DNA of 64,000 nucleotides from contig JAKQJC010000050.1 of the NCBI GenBank assembly GCA_029561345.1, positions 50,567-114,566 on the forward strand, read 5' to 3'. A program made the translations under genes and the position numbers. The stretch is from Chloroflexota bacterium (GTDB lineage: Bacteria > Chloroflexota > Anaerolineae > Anaerolineales > Anaerolineaceae). The notes under the pieces are model-generated. The model worked only from the letters and a program-made list of their open reading frames with translations, was not told the origin of the DNA and searched no databases. This document shows positions 40,043-49,828 of this stretch, in pieces; the first letter of the stretch is position 1; every line of letters starts with the position of its first letter.

Positions 40043-41782
40043 TCAGCGGCCGCCGCCCGCACAGGCGCAGGCGCAGCCCGCGCAGGCACAGGCGCAGGCG
40101 CAGGAACGCCCACCGCCCCCGCCGCTGTGCCCGCTGGAGCGGGTGACAGGGATGGGGTTGGTGACGTTGGTGATGGCCGAGGTAAAGGCGCCCGGATCGC
40201 CGCCCAGCACGCCGGCAGAAAATCCGGTAATGCCGTTGACCACGCCGGCAGCAAAATCGGAGCCGGGCAGGTTGGGCATGGAGAAGCTGCCGCCGGATGA
40301 ACTGCTGGAAGAGGACGAGGATGCGCCCGGTCCGTAGTTCATGATGGGCGAGGAATGGCTGTGGCGATAAACCGGATCGTAGCGTCCCCACCAGGTGGGC
40401 ACAAACACCGGCCCGCCAGTGAACACGGTGCGGGTGTGATCGTCAAAGTTCTTATCCAGCATGGTCCATTCAAGGGTTTCATCGAATTTCTGGCTCTTCA
40501 CCTCAGGGGTGCCAGCCGACTCGACCTGTGCCCAGGCGCGTTCCATAATATCCTTGTAATAGGCCACTGTCTCCTTAAGGCTAAAGCCCTTCATCTGCTC
40601 GGTGGTGGTGCGGATCAGCCCCACAAACACTTTCTGCAGGGCCGTTTTGCGTTCCTTCGGGTCCAGGGTCATCATGGCCTGAATAAATTCTGTTTCGTAA
40701 GGATACAGGCCGGCTGGCATGGGCACAGCAGGTTCAATGGTTAGCGGGTCGCGGTTGGTGACCGTGACCGCATTTTTCTTGATCACGCCGAACAAAATCA
40801 TGGTAAAGATCTTCTCCACCGGCTGTTCCATGATCACCGCCGCCTGCACCGCCGTCAGGCCGCGCTTGATGCCGTGGCCTTCGACAGAAATTTTGGGCGG
40901 CAGGTATTGCATGCGGCGTTTGCGCGAACCCACCACGCTTTCATACACCGACCAGATCATGAACAGGGGCATAAGGGCACAGCAGCCCATGCCAAACAGG
41001 GTTTCAAAGTCAAAAGAAAACGACGAGTTGTCGCTGCTGGTGAACAGCGAAGAACTGGGCTTCTCCAGCACCGCATCTGCCGGCACATACTTGGCCGGGA
41101 AGGCGCCGCCAAAGGTGTATTGTCCCGCAGGCGAAGCACTGGCGCTGTGCCAGGTGTAATAAACGCGGTCGTTCTCATCCACGCCCACTTCAGGGCTCAC
41201 ATCGCCGCTCGGCCAGCCCTGCGGGGCATAAAAGACCGGTTCGCTTTCCTGAATGCCCTTAGGGTAGCGGATGGTGAGGGTCATATCGGTGCTGCCGGTG
41301 ACATATTGCGAACCGAAGTAGTTCGGCATAAAGTTGAAGCTGACGTAATCCGTCCGGTCGGTGCCGGTGTATTTAAACAATACGCTCTTCACCTCGCCGA
41401 TATTGACATGGACAATCCCTTTTTTACCGGGCTGAATGGCGTTGCTGCCCAGGCCAACCTCAATGCCCACGCTGATCTCGCTGGATTTCTTGATATGTGA
41501 AATAGCTTTACCATTGATGTCAGCCGTGATCTTGCTCAGAGTATACTGCGTGGTAGGCGTGCCAATATCCACAAATTCAATTGGGGCGCCGTTAGCTGTA
41601 TTGGTGAACACATAGGTGTAATCAATGCTCATGGTGCCGTTTTGCTGGATGATGACATCCACCTTGAGCGAATCGACCTTGAAATAATAACTCTGGGCAG
41701 AGGCCGAACCGGTCAGGCCAGCCGTCAGCGCCAGAATCAGCGAAAAGCATAATAAGGCGTTCAGCAGCACATGTCGTTTCAT
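40043..41782 (-). CDS. DUF2207-like membrane protein with alternating Cys-Ala tail
   Basis: A 579-residue protein: signal peptide (about 1-28, ending GSASA), an extracytoplasmic DUF2207-type beta domain (to about 260), one membrane helix (about 268-290, MGCCALMPLFMIWSVYES), a cytoplasmic winged-helix-like domain (about 310-450) and a Ser/Gly linker. The last residues are CACACACAGCACACAGGGR, seven Cys alternating with Ala. The tail faces the cytoplasm if topology is as drawn, where the adjacent radical SAM enzyme works. Start ATG 41782 is at the signal peptide; an upstream frame is an artefact. Substrate role for the tail is inference. Confidence 0.88.
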   Translation of the reverse strand: MKRHVLLNALLCFSLILALTAGLTGSASAQSYYFKVDSLKVDVIIQQNGTMSIDYTYVFTNTANGAPIEFVDIGTPTTQYTLSKITADINGKAISHIKKSSEISVGIEVGLGSNAIQPGKKGIVHVNIGEVKSVLFKYTGTDRTDYVSFNFMPNYFGSQYVTGSTDMTLTIRYPKGIQESEPVFYAPQGWPSGDVSPEVGVDENDRVYYTWHSASASPAGQYTFGGAFPAKYVPADAVLEKPSSSLFTSSDNSSFSFDFETLFGMGCCALMPLFMIWSVYESVVGSRKRRMQYLPPKISVEGHGIKRGLTAVQAAVIMEQPVEKIFTMILFGVIKKNAVTVTNRDPLTIEPAVPMPAGLYPYETEFIQAMMTLDPKERKTALQKVFVGLIRTTTEQMKGFSLKETVAYYKDIMERAWAQVESAGTPEVKSQKFDETLEWTMLDKNFDDHTRTVFTGGPVFVPTWWGRYDPVYRHSHSSPIMNYGPGASSSSSSSSSGGSFSMPNLPGSDFAAGVVNGITGFSAGVLGGDPGAFTSAITNVTNPIPVTRSSGHSGGGGGRSCACACACAGCACACAGGGR

Positions 41783-41786
41783 GGCG

Positions 41787-42185
41787 TCACCATTTGGGGT
41801 CTTCTTTAAGCTGATAGGTGGTGTGGCAGTAAGGGCAGGATACCATCGGCGCTCCCGCCACCATCTGCACATCCTTGGGGGCCAGCACGCCGCCGCAGGA
41901 TTGGCATTTCAGGGTGTCCATCTTCACATTGGAGGGCAGGTCAATCTGGTAGGTCACCTGGGTGCCCTTTTCGGCTGCAGCAGCCTTGCGCCCCAGGAAA
42001 AAGACCACAATGCCGCCGGCCAGCAGCGCCAGGCCAAAAAAGGCCAGCACCAGACCGGTGCCGAACCACGAGCTTTGCCCCTGCGCGCTCCCCGACCCCA
42101 GAATAAACAGCAGGCTGAAGAGAATCAAAATACCTGCCACCACAACCATGATGGCAGCGCCCACATATGCAAGAATTTTTCCCAT
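41787..42185 (-). CDS. Two-helix membrane protein with C-terminal zinc ribbon
   Basis: A 132-residue protein: hydrophobic helices at about 7-30 and 45-67, then a cytoplasmic zinc ribbon with LKCQSCGGVLAP and VSCPYCHTTYQL (two CxxC pairs). No enzyme motif is present. It lies four bases upstream of the Cys-Ala-tailed gene, so it probably forms part of the same membrane complex. Similar membrane zinc-ribbon proteins are encoded elsewhere in the window (46338). Confidence 0.82.
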   Translation of the reverse strand: MGKILAYVGAAIMVVVAGILILFSLLFILGSGSAQGQSSWFGTGLVLAFFGLALLAGGIVVFFLGRKAAAAEKGTQVTYQIDLPSNVKMDTLKCQSCGGVLAPKDVQMVAGAPMVSCPYCHTTYQLKEDPKW

Positions 42186-42271
42186 AAGATTATCTCTCCT
42201 GAACTAAAGTACCGTGATTTTATTGTATCATGGTCCTGAAAAAACAAGGTTTCACAGGCCAGCGATTCATC

Positions 42272-42412
42272 CTAAGGGGCGATCACCAGCGGCGTGACCC
42301 ATGCTTTGGCCGGCGCGGCGCCCAGGTCTTCAGGATCAAAATCAGCGCCGGCCGCTATGATGCCCGCCAGCAAGATGAAAACCGCTAATAAATTAAAAAC
42401 GATCTTTTTCAT
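42272..42412 (-). CDS. 46-residue hydrophobic peptide at the head of the radical SAM operon
   Basis: A small frame from ATG 42412 to TAG at 42272-42274. The product has a basic start MKKIVFN, one hydrophobic segment (about 6-22) and an acidic-to-neutral tail ADFDPEDLGAAPAKAWVTPLVIAP. AAGGAA lies upstream at roughly normal distance. It could be a small membrane protein or a secreted peptide; its location 86 bases before the zinc-ribbon gene of a PqqD-like/radical SAM operon makes it a possible peptide substrate, though it lacks Cys. Coding is plausible but unproven. Confidence 0.5.
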   Translation of the reverse strand: MKKIVFNLLAVFILLAGIIAAGADFDPEDLGAAPAKAWVTPLVIAP

Positions 42413-42552
42413 GGGGATATATTCCTTTCACGGCCGGATGACATGAAGGGGTTGAAATGAGGCCGTAAACTGATTATACTCTCTTCCTGCATCTATTGTT
42501 TGTATACGTCAATCCATCTATTTGGATGCATCTTTTCATCCAGGAAATGGAT

Positions 42553-43871
<1,319 letters not shown>

Positions 43872-43887
43872 ATCCTTTGCTTGTTCA

Positions 43888-43918
43888 GGGGCACGGCCAG
43901 TCCGTGCCCCTTCTTGTT
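43888..43918 (+). terminator. Hairpin behind gap (terminator or attenuator)
   Basis: GGGGCACGG and CCGTGCCCC form a 9-base stem with a 5-base loop, followed by TTCTTGTT. It begins 17 bases after the gap stop; the imperfect T-run suggests partial termination before pgk. Confidence 0.6.
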
Positions 43919-43951
43919 CCAACCCTTTCCAAATGGGTCCGTTCCATAAGA

Positions 43952-43977
43952 CCGCCCTTCGGGCAGCTCTTTTTTTG
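43952..43977 (+). terminator. Second terminator-like hairpin between gap and pgk
   Basis: GCCC and GGGC close a short stem around TTC and are followed by seven T. The stem is small, so it may be a weak terminator acting with the one at 43888. Confidence 0.45.
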
Positions 43978-44095
43978 AAATCATTCCGCCGGTTTATCCC
44001 GGCAAACAATATCAAATCCAGCCTTCATCCCTGTTTTCCTCAGGTTTGTCAGGTGGAAAACGGGGGTCAGGCCATATCTTTTCTGGAGGCACAGC

Positions 44096-45271
44096 ATGTT
44101 CAACAAAAAAACCATTGTAGATATTGACGTCAAGGGTAAGAAAGTTCTCGTGCGCGTTGATTTCAACGTCCCCACCAAAGAAGGCAAAGTTGGCGACGAT
44201 ACCCGCATCCGCGCCGCCCTGCCCACCATTCAATACCTGCTCGAACACGGCGCCGCAGTCATCCTCTGCTCGCACCTCGGCCGTCCCAAAGGCGGACCCG
44301 ATCCCAAATACACCATGCAGCCCGTGGCCCAGCACCTTTCAGGCCTGTTGAATGCCCCCGTGCTCTTTGCCGATGACTGCATTGGCCCCAACGCCGAAGC
44401 CGCCGCCAAGAGCCTCAAATCGGGCCAGGTTCTGCTGCTCGAAAACACCCGCTTCCATCCGGAAGAGGAAAAGAACGACGAAAACATGGCCCGCCAGCTC
44501 GCCTCGCTGGCCGAAATCTTCGTCAACGATGCCTTTGGCACCGCTCACCGCGCCCACGCCTCCACTGAAGGCGTCACCCATTACCTGCCGGGCGTGGCGG
44601 GCTTCCTGCTCGAAAAAGAAATCCGCTACCTGGGCCAGGCTGTGGCCGAACCCAAGCGCCCCTTTGTCGCCATCCTCGGCGGCGCCAAAATCTCCGACAA
44701 AATCGGCGTCATCCGCAACCTGCTGGCCAAGGCTGACCACATCCTTATCGGCGGCGGCATGGCCAACACCTTCTTCAAGGCCCAGGGCCTCGAAATGGCC
44801 GATTCGCTGGTGGAAGACACTGCGGTCGAAACCGCCAAAGAACTGCTGGCCATGAGCGGCGGCAAGCTGCACCTGCCAGTGGATATGGTCCTCGGCGATA
44901 AATTTGATGCCGAAGCCGCCCTGCAAACCGCCGACCTGGGCAATGTGCCCGCCGGCTGGCGCATTCTGGATATTGGCCCCAAGACCGTGGCTGCCTACGC
45001 CGATGTGATCAGCAAGGCCGGCACCGTGGTCTGGAACGGCCCGATGGGCGTGTTTGAATTCCCGCGCTTCGCTGAGGGCACCTACGGCGTGGCCAAAGCC
45101 GTGGCCGAAAGCAGCGCCATCAGCGTCATTGGCGGCGGTGAATCCGTGGCAGCCGTGCAGCAGTCCGGCCAGGCCAGCAAGATCACCCACATATCCACCG
45201 GCGGCGGCGCTTCCCTCGAAATGCTCGAAGGCCTGGTGCTGCCCGGCGTGGCTGCCCTGCAGGATAAATAA
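44096..45271 (+). CDS. pgk: Phosphoglycerate kinase
   Basis: A 391-residue enzyme that transfers phosphate between 1,3-bisphosphoglycerate and ADP. Substrate-site VRVDFNVP at about residue 17, [26 protein letters not shown], and the nucleotide-site [17 protein letters not shown] and [12 protein letters not shown] are all present, as is the C-terminal [14 protein letters not shown] lies nine bases before ATG 44096. Length is normal. It is followed eight bases later by the haem-binding gene, so they may share a transcript. Confidence 0.97.
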   Translation: MFNKKTIVDIDVKGKKVLVRVDFNVPTKEGKVGDDTRIRAALPTIQYLLEHGAAVILCSHLGRPKGGPDPKYTMQPVAQHLSGLLNAPVLFADDCIGPNAEAAAKSLKSGQVLLLENTRFHPEEEKNDENMARQLASLAEIFVNDAFGTAHRAHASTEGVTHYLPGVAGFLLEKEIRYLGQAVAEPKRPFVAILGGAKISDKIGVIRNLLAKADHILIGGGMANTFFKAQGLEMADSLVEDTAVETAKELLAMSGGKLHLPVDMVLGDKFDAEAALQTADLGNVPAGWRILDIGPKTVAAYADVISKAGTVVWNGPMGVFEFPRFAEGTYGVAKAVAESSAISVIGGGESVAAVQQSGQASKITHISTGGGASLEMLEGLVLPGVAALQDK

Positions 45272-45278
45272 CAAAGAC

Positions 45279-45716
45279 ATGAAAAAGTACGTCAAGCTGC
45301 TGGGCATCCTGGCGGCGGTGGGCATGGGCGTTTTCCTGCTCATCCAGCTCATCCCTTACGGGCACAATCACACCAACCCGCCGGTGGTGCAGGAACCCGC
45401 CTGGGACAGCACCCAGACTCGCGCCCTGGCTCAGGCCGCCTGCTTCGACTGCCATTCCAATGAAACCGTCTGGCCGTGGTATTCCAACATCGCCCCGGTC
45501 TCCTGGTTGGTGATGAACGATGTGGAAGAAGGCCGCAGCAACCTGAATTTTTCAGATTGGCCCCTGGCCCCGGGTGAAGGCGCGCAGTTTGCCGAAGAGA
45601 TCATCGGCGAAGTGCAGCGCGAAAAAATGCCCCCCTTCCAATACACCCTCATTCACCCGCTCTCAACCGCAGACCGGGTGAAGCTGATCGAAGGCCTGCG
45701 GCTCTCGCTGAAGTAA
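45279..45716 (+). CDS. Haem-binding domain protein (cytochrome-like)
   Basis: A 145-residue exported protein: signal anchor (about 5-25), then a haem-binding domain with the c-type motif ACFDCHSNET (CxxCH) followed by WPWYSNIAPVSWLVMNDVEEGR, a pattern of the small haem-binding domain family. Met or His from the later part (MPPFQYTLIHP) is a plausible axial ligand. It probably carries electrons at the outer face of the membrane. It is translated shortly after pgk but has no glycolytic role. Confidence 0.85.
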   Translation: MKKYVKLLGILAAVGMGVFLLIQLIPYGHNHTNPPVVQEPAWDSTQTRALAQAACFDCHSNETVWPWYSNIAPVSWLVMNDVEEGRSNLNFSDWPLAPGEGAQFAEEIIGEVQREKMPPFQYTLIHPLSTADRVKLIEGLRLSLK

Positions 45717-45725
45717 AAGAACACC

Positions 45726-45760
45726 AAAAAAGAAGTGGATTTTCATCCACTTCTTTTTTT
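45726..45760 (+). terminator. Bidirectional intrinsic terminator
   Basis: AAGAAGTGGAT and ATCCACTTCTT pair around TTTC with an A-run before and a T-run after, so it can stop transcription from pgk/haem protein on the plus strand and from the damaged membrane gene on the minus strand. Confidence 0.85.
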
Positions 45761-45779
45761 ACCCCTTCTTTCAAGCCGC

Positions 45780-46197
45780 TCAGGCCTTGAAAAACGCCCG
45801 GCGCACGGCCAGCAGCAGCACCGCATTGAACAGCACATTCAACGCCACCCTGCACCAGGCGGAGACCGCCGTATCCAGCATAAACCACAACCCCAATCCC
45901 AGGCTGATGCACACCCACGACCACGGCTCGCGCTTCTTAAACGCATAAAACACCATAAACGCCAGAAACATCCCCCAGCCCAACATGGTGGCCCCCAACA
46001 CCCCATAAACCCACTCACTGCTGGAAGCGGCGCAGGGCGGCGTCGGGCGCGGCCGCCCCCCAGAAAACCGGGGCCACCTGGTTGTGAAATAGATTGAACA
46101 GGGACGTGCCGTTGGTGAGCGCCATCACCACGCCAAAGAGGATGATCAGACCGCTGAGGCCCAGCAGCAACTTATGCCAGAATGGAAATGAGAACAT
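45780..46197 (-). pseudogene. Frameshifted small membrane protein gene
   Basis: From ATG 46197 the frame reads MFSFPFWHKLLLGLSGL, a helix, then ends RRFQQ at TGA near 46015. The downstream frame continues without its own start as WVYGVLGATM, LGWGMFLAFMVFYAFKKREPW and two more helices to 45780. Together they form one protein of about 140 residues with four helices. A single-base shift at about 46013-46018 separates them, so the gene is broken unless it is a sequencing error. I do not recognise the family. Confidence 0.6.
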
Positions 46198-46337
46198 GGC
46201 GATTTTCCTTGTGAAGCAAAAAAAATTGGAGCCCCAAAAGAATAGCCCAATTCGCCCCTGGCTGACTTGCAAATCAGAAAAAATGATACAATTAGATATC
46301 TTTGATTTTCAGTGTTTGGTTACAGGAGGAACTCCCC

Positions 46338-46904
46338 ATGTCTGACGAAACCATCAAATGTGCAAGCTGCGGCGCAGCCCTGGTGGCCGGCTCTGGCTTC
46401 TGCGGCCAGTGCGGCGCACCGGTTGGCCCCGCCATCCCCCCGCCCTCGCCCATGTATGGCACACCCACCGCAGCCACCGCCTCAGCAGATCCCATCAGCC
46501 CCAACAAAGGCCGCAATGAACCCTTCAAGGAAGCCACCGAACCCGAAAGCTTCCCGCCGCCTCCGCCGCCGGCCCCTGCCCCAACCCCCTTCTACGTTCC
46601 GCCGGCCACAACCAATGTTGTTGCCGCCTCAGGCTCAGACAGCAAGGGCATCATGGCCATCGTTTCGCTGGTCATCGGCGTCCTCAGCCTCTGCGCCTGG
46701 CTGCTGCCCATCTGCGGCTGCCCGCTGGCCATCATCGGCGTGGTGCTGGGTGTGCTGGGCCTGAAATCAGACAAGAAAACCCTGGCCATCGTCGGCCTGG
46801 TGCTCTGCGGCATCGCCCTTGTGCTGTGCCTCATCAACGGCATTGCTGGCGCGGTGATTGGCAGCAGCAACCCCGATTTCCTGCAGAACCTGTTTAACCA
46901 GTAA
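46338..46904 (+). CDS. Zinc-ribbon membrane protein (DUF4190-like)
   Basis: A 188-residue protein. Residues 7-25 form a zinc ribbon (CASCGAALVAGSGFCGQCG), followed by a Pro/Ala-rich linker (about 30-95). The C-terminal half has two helices: GIMAIVSLVIGVLSLCAWLL and LAIVGLVLCGIALVLCLING, as in DUF4190 membrane proteins. AGGAGGA lies before ATG 46338. The function is unknown; it is coupled in order with two other small membrane genes (46917, 47186). Confidence 0.82.
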   Translation: MSDETIKCASCGAALVAGSGFCGQCGAPVGPAIPPPSPMYGTPTAATASADPISPNKGRNEPFKEATEPESFPPPPPPAPAPTPFYVPPATTNVVAASGSDSKGIMAIVSLVIGVLSLCAWLLPICGCPLAIIGVVLGVLGLKSDKKTLAIVGLVLCGIALVLCLINGIAGAVIGSSNPDFLQNLFNQ

Positions 46905-46916
46905 ACAGCGCAAAAA

Positions 46917-47186
46917 ATGTCTGAATTGCTTGAACATCTGCGCAAGGCTGATCTGCGCGACCTGGCAGCCTTTGCTTCGGTTGCCTTCGGCCTGGCCAGC
47001 CTTGCGCTGTCGGGAATGGCTTACTGTTTTCCAGTCAGCCTGATCGGCATCATTTTGGGGCTGATCGGCTTGAGATCCTATGAATACAGCGGTGCCGCCA
47101 AATGGGGCCTGGGATTCAGTATCTTTGGCCTCATTTCCACCCTGATTTTGCTGATTGTCCTGGTCTTTCCGGCTCCAACATCCTGA
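46917..47186 (+). CDS. Small DUF4190-like membrane protein
   Basis: An 89-residue protein with two helices: about 18-50 (FGLASLALSGMAYCFPVSLIG) and 60-85 (GLGFSIFGLISTLILLIVLVF). It resembles the membrane half of the preceding gene but lacks the zinc ribbon. Its stop overlaps the CPBP-like gene by one base. No function can be inferred. Confidence 0.72.
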   Translation: MSELLEHLRKADLRDLAAFASVAFGLASLALSGMAYCFPVSLIGIILGLIGLRSYEYSGAAKWGLGFSIFGLISTLILLIVLVFPAPTS

Positions 47187-47929
47187 TGCCTGAAACTTTT
47201 AACGCACAACTCTTACTGCAGCTGGCGGTGGAATGGATGGGCGTGATCGCGGTCGCCATCATCTTCACCGCCAGCCCGCGCTTCAAGCGCCAGCCGGTCA
47301 CCTTCAAATACCCGCGCCGCGAGCTTTATGTGTCGCTCAGCCTGTGGGGTCTGGTATGGGTGGTGATGTGGCTCATTTTCAGCCGCCTGACCGCCGAAAC
47401 GGGCAGCGCCGACCCGAACCTGTGGATCCTCACCGCCGTGCTGGCCGCGGCGCCTTTTGCCGCCGCCCTGGCGGTGCGCCGCCAGCCCCTGCGCAGCGCC
47501 GGCCTGAACCCTCAAACCCTCACCCCCGCCCTGCTGATGGGCGTGGGCCTGGGTCTGATTACCTTGTTTCTGCGCGGCAAAGTGGAGGTCATCCTCTACG
47601 GCCTGCCCGCCGGAAGCCCCGCCCTGCTGCCCGCCCTGCTCATCTTCGCCCTGGGCTGGGAATTTGCCTTCCGCGGCTTTGTTCAGCCGCGCCTGGCCGC
47701 CCGCCTCGGCGAGCGTTGGGGCTGGCTGGCCGCCTCCGGCCTTGCGGCCCTCACCGTGCTGCCTTTCCGCATCATGGTGGCCCAGGCAGCCTGGCCGCTC
47801 ATTCTGGGCGACCTGGCACTCGAACTGGTCAAAAGCCTGCTGGCCGGCTGGATGGTGCAGAAGAACGGCGGCGATGTTCTGTCCGTGGCGCTCTACCGCG
47901 CCATTCACGACTGGACTTTCTTTCTCTAG
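47186..47929 (+). CDS. CPBP-like intramembrane protein with altered protease motif
   Basis: A 247-residue polytopic protein resembling the CPBP (CAAX protease-like) family. The first motif reads GWEFAFRGFVQP, keeping Glu and Arg but having Phe instead of the second Glu of E-E-x3-R. The C-terminal part ends ALYRAIHDWTFFL with His-Asp, near the expected last motif, then stops early. It may be inactive or truncated. Start ATG overlaps the previous TGA. A truncated hydrolase follows at once, so a deletion may have joined the two genes. Confidence 0.65.
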   Translation: MPETFNAQLLLQLAVEWMGVIAVAIIFTASPRFKRQPVTFKYPRRELYVSLSLWGLVWVVMWLIFSRLTAETGSADPNLWILTAVLAAAPFAAALAVRRQPLRSAGLNPQTLTPALLMGVGLGLITLFLRGKVEVILYGLPAGSPALLPALLIFALGWEFAFRGFVQPRLAARLGERWGWLAASGLAALTVLPFRIMVAQAAWPLILGDLALELVKSLLAGWMVQKNGGDVLSVALYRAIHDWTFFL

Positions 47930-47944
47930 CCATCCTGGCTTAAG

Positions 47945-48658
47945 CGCATCTCTGGCGAGCTGGCGCGCACCCTGGCCCCCCTATGCGGCGTTCTGGAGCC
48001 CCTGCAAACCGCGGCCACCCTCGAAGGGCAAATTGAAGAGCTGCGCCTGACCCTCGAAACCCATGCCGCCGGTCCGGTCATCCTTGCCGGCTATTCCTGG
48101 GGCGCCTGGCTGAGCACATTCGTCGCCGCCCGCCACCCCCACCTGGTGCACAAGTTGATCCTGATATCCAGCGGCCCCTTTGAGGCCCGCTATACCGCGC
48201 AAATGAATGCAACCCGCCTGGCGCGCCTCAGGGCGCTTGGGCTTGAAGATGAATGGCAAACCGCCGTCCAATCCCTTTCAGGTCCGCAGCTCACCCAGGC
48301 GGACCACTGGCTGGCCCGCCTGGGTGAGCTGGCAGCCCTGGCCGATTCGTATGACCCTCTGCCATCCGAAAGCAGAGACCGCCTTTTGCAGGGGAACATC
48401 TTCCAGGGCGTATGGGATGCCGCTGCCGCCTGGCGCGCCGATGGCCGGCTGCTGGCCCTTGTTCAGCAGCTCGCCTGCCCGGTGACCGCCATTCACGGCG
48501 ATTTTGACCCCCATCCCGCCGCCGGGGTGCAGCAGCCGCTGGCGCGCCTGCTGAAAAATTTCCGCTTCATCCTGCTCAAAAACTGCGGCCACACCCCCTG
48601 GCTGGAACGCCAGGCCAGAGACACCTTTTACGAAACCCTGCGGCAGGAAATCGCCTGA
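47945..48658 (+). pseudogene. N-terminally truncated alpha/beta hydrolase
   Basis: The frame contains a clear hydrolase: ARTLAPLCGVLEPLQTAATLEGQIEEL, the nucleophile elbow GYSWGAW, ARHPHLVHKLILISSGPF, Asp in AIHGDFDPHPAAG and His in LLKNCGHTPWLER. But the region before ARTL, including the oxyanion-hole HGGPG expected about 30 residues earlier, is missing: upstream the frame meets TAG at 47927-47929, the stop of the CPBP-like gene. A start near ATG 48206 would lack the nucleophile. It is probably a deletion-damaged gene. Confidence 0.65.
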
Positions 48659-48697
48659 CCTGCCGCAGATCCATTCTGCTGCTTTTGGAGTTTTGCC

Positions 48698-49747
48698 ATG
48701 CCCGACCTCGACCAAATTTCCGCGTTTGCCGCCCTCGACAGCTCCGGTCTCTATGCCCTGCTCGAAAGCACCCCGGCCCGTCTTGAAGCCGCCTGGGACC
48801 TGGCCCAGGCCCTGCCCATGCCCCATCTGCCCCGGCCCGCCCACATTTTGCTGGCAGGGGTGGGCGCCGCCGGCGAAGCAGCCAGCCTGCTGGCCGCCGC
48901 GGCTGCCCCGGCATCGCCGCTTCCTGTGCTGGCCATCCATGATTCCTCCCTGCCCGCATTTGCCGCCGGACCGCACTCCCTGGTGATGCTGTTCTGTCAT
49001 TCCGGTGAAATGGAAGAAACCCTGGCTCTCTTTGATGCCGCCGCCGCCCGCGGCTGTTCCATCTGGGTGGTGGCCGGAGGCGGCGAGCTGACCCGCCGCG
49101 CCGCGGCAGCCGGAACACCCATCTGGTCATTTTCCGCCGGCCCCTGCGCTGCGCTGGATCTCTGCGTGTTCTTTACTCTGGGGCTGGCCGCCCTGGCCCA
49201 TTTGCAGGTCATCCCCGATGCCGCTGCCGCCCTGGGCGAGGCGGTGACCACCCTGCGCGCCGCGCAGGCCTTCTGGAACCGCGAAGCGCCTGTGGAGCGC
49301 AACCCGGCCAAACGCCTCGCGGGCCAGCTTTTTGGCCGTGCCGTGAATGTGGTGGCGGCCGGGCAGCTGGTGCCGGTGGCGCAGCGCTGGAAAAACCAGT
49401 TCAACCTGCTCAGCAAAACATGGGCTCAGGCCGATGCCCTGCCTGGCGCCGGTCACAATTCCATTTCCGGCCTGCTCAATCCGCCCGGCGCCCTGCCCCA
49501 TTTCATCTCCCTGTTCCTGCGCGCCCCTTCGGATGATCCGCGCAACCGCCAGCGCTCTGATTTCCTGCGCCGGGTTTATATGACCGAAGGGCTGAACACC
49601 GACACCGTGGATGCGCGCGGCGAAGGCTCTCTGGCTCACATGTGGTCCCTGCTGCTGATGGGCGATTACGCCGCCTATTACCTGGCCATGATGGCTGAAA
49701 TGGACCCCGCTCCACTCGACGACCTGGCAGTGCAGGCGGCCATTTAA
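48698..49747 (+). CDS. Phosphoglucose/phosphomannose-isomerase-like SIS protein without catalytic Glu
   Basis: A 349-residue protein with two SIS domains (about 35-155 and 195-340). It matches bifunctional PGI/PMI: RWKNQFNLLSK and HNSISGLLNP correspond to the usual NENAK and HNEI regions. Compared with that family, the base Glu of NENAK is Leu237, while the ring-opening His is kept as His253, 16 residues later as expected. The strand motif VVAGGGELTRRAAAAG resembles the sugar-phosphate loop. It may bind a sugar phosphate but is unlikely to isomerise it by the known mechanism. Its own terminator follows. Confidence 0.78.
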   Translation: MPDLDQISAFAALDSSGLYALLESTPARLEAAWDLAQALPMPHLPRPAHILLAGVGAAGEAASLLAAAAAPASPLPVLAIHDSSLPAFAAGPHSLVMLFCHSGEMEETLALFDAAAARGCSIWVVAGGGELTRRAAAAGTPIWSFSAGPCAALDLCVFFTLGLAALAHLQVIPDAAAALGEAVTTLRAAQAFWNREAPVERNPAKRLAGQLFGRAVNVVAAGQLVPVAQRWKNQFNLLSKTWAQADALPGAGHNSISGLLNPPGALPHFISLFLRAPSDDPRNRQRSDFLRRVYMTEGLNTDTVDARGEGSLAHMWSLLLMGDYAAYYLAMMAEMDPAPLDDLAVQAAI

Positions 49748-49777
49748 AATTCCGCAATCACCTCACCCATCCCTTTC

Positions 49778-49805
49778 AACGGCGCAGAAATCTGCGCCGT
49801 TTTTT
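49778..49805 (+). terminator. Intrinsic terminator after the SIS-domain gene
   Basis: AACGGCGCAGA and TCTGCGCCGTT form an 11-base stem with a tight A-rich loop, followed by a T-run to 49805. Confidence 0.85.
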
Positions 49806-49828
49806 GCTGTGTGGGGGCCTATCCAGTT

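Noticed and set aside
44339..45352. 337-codon frame opposite pgk
   Set aside because: A Gly/Ala/His-rich shadow of the GC-rich pgk coding strand.
48278..49000. 240-codon frame opposite the hydrolase remnant and SIS gene
   Set aside because: Shadow frame created by codon bias; no motif and it crosses two plus-strand genes.
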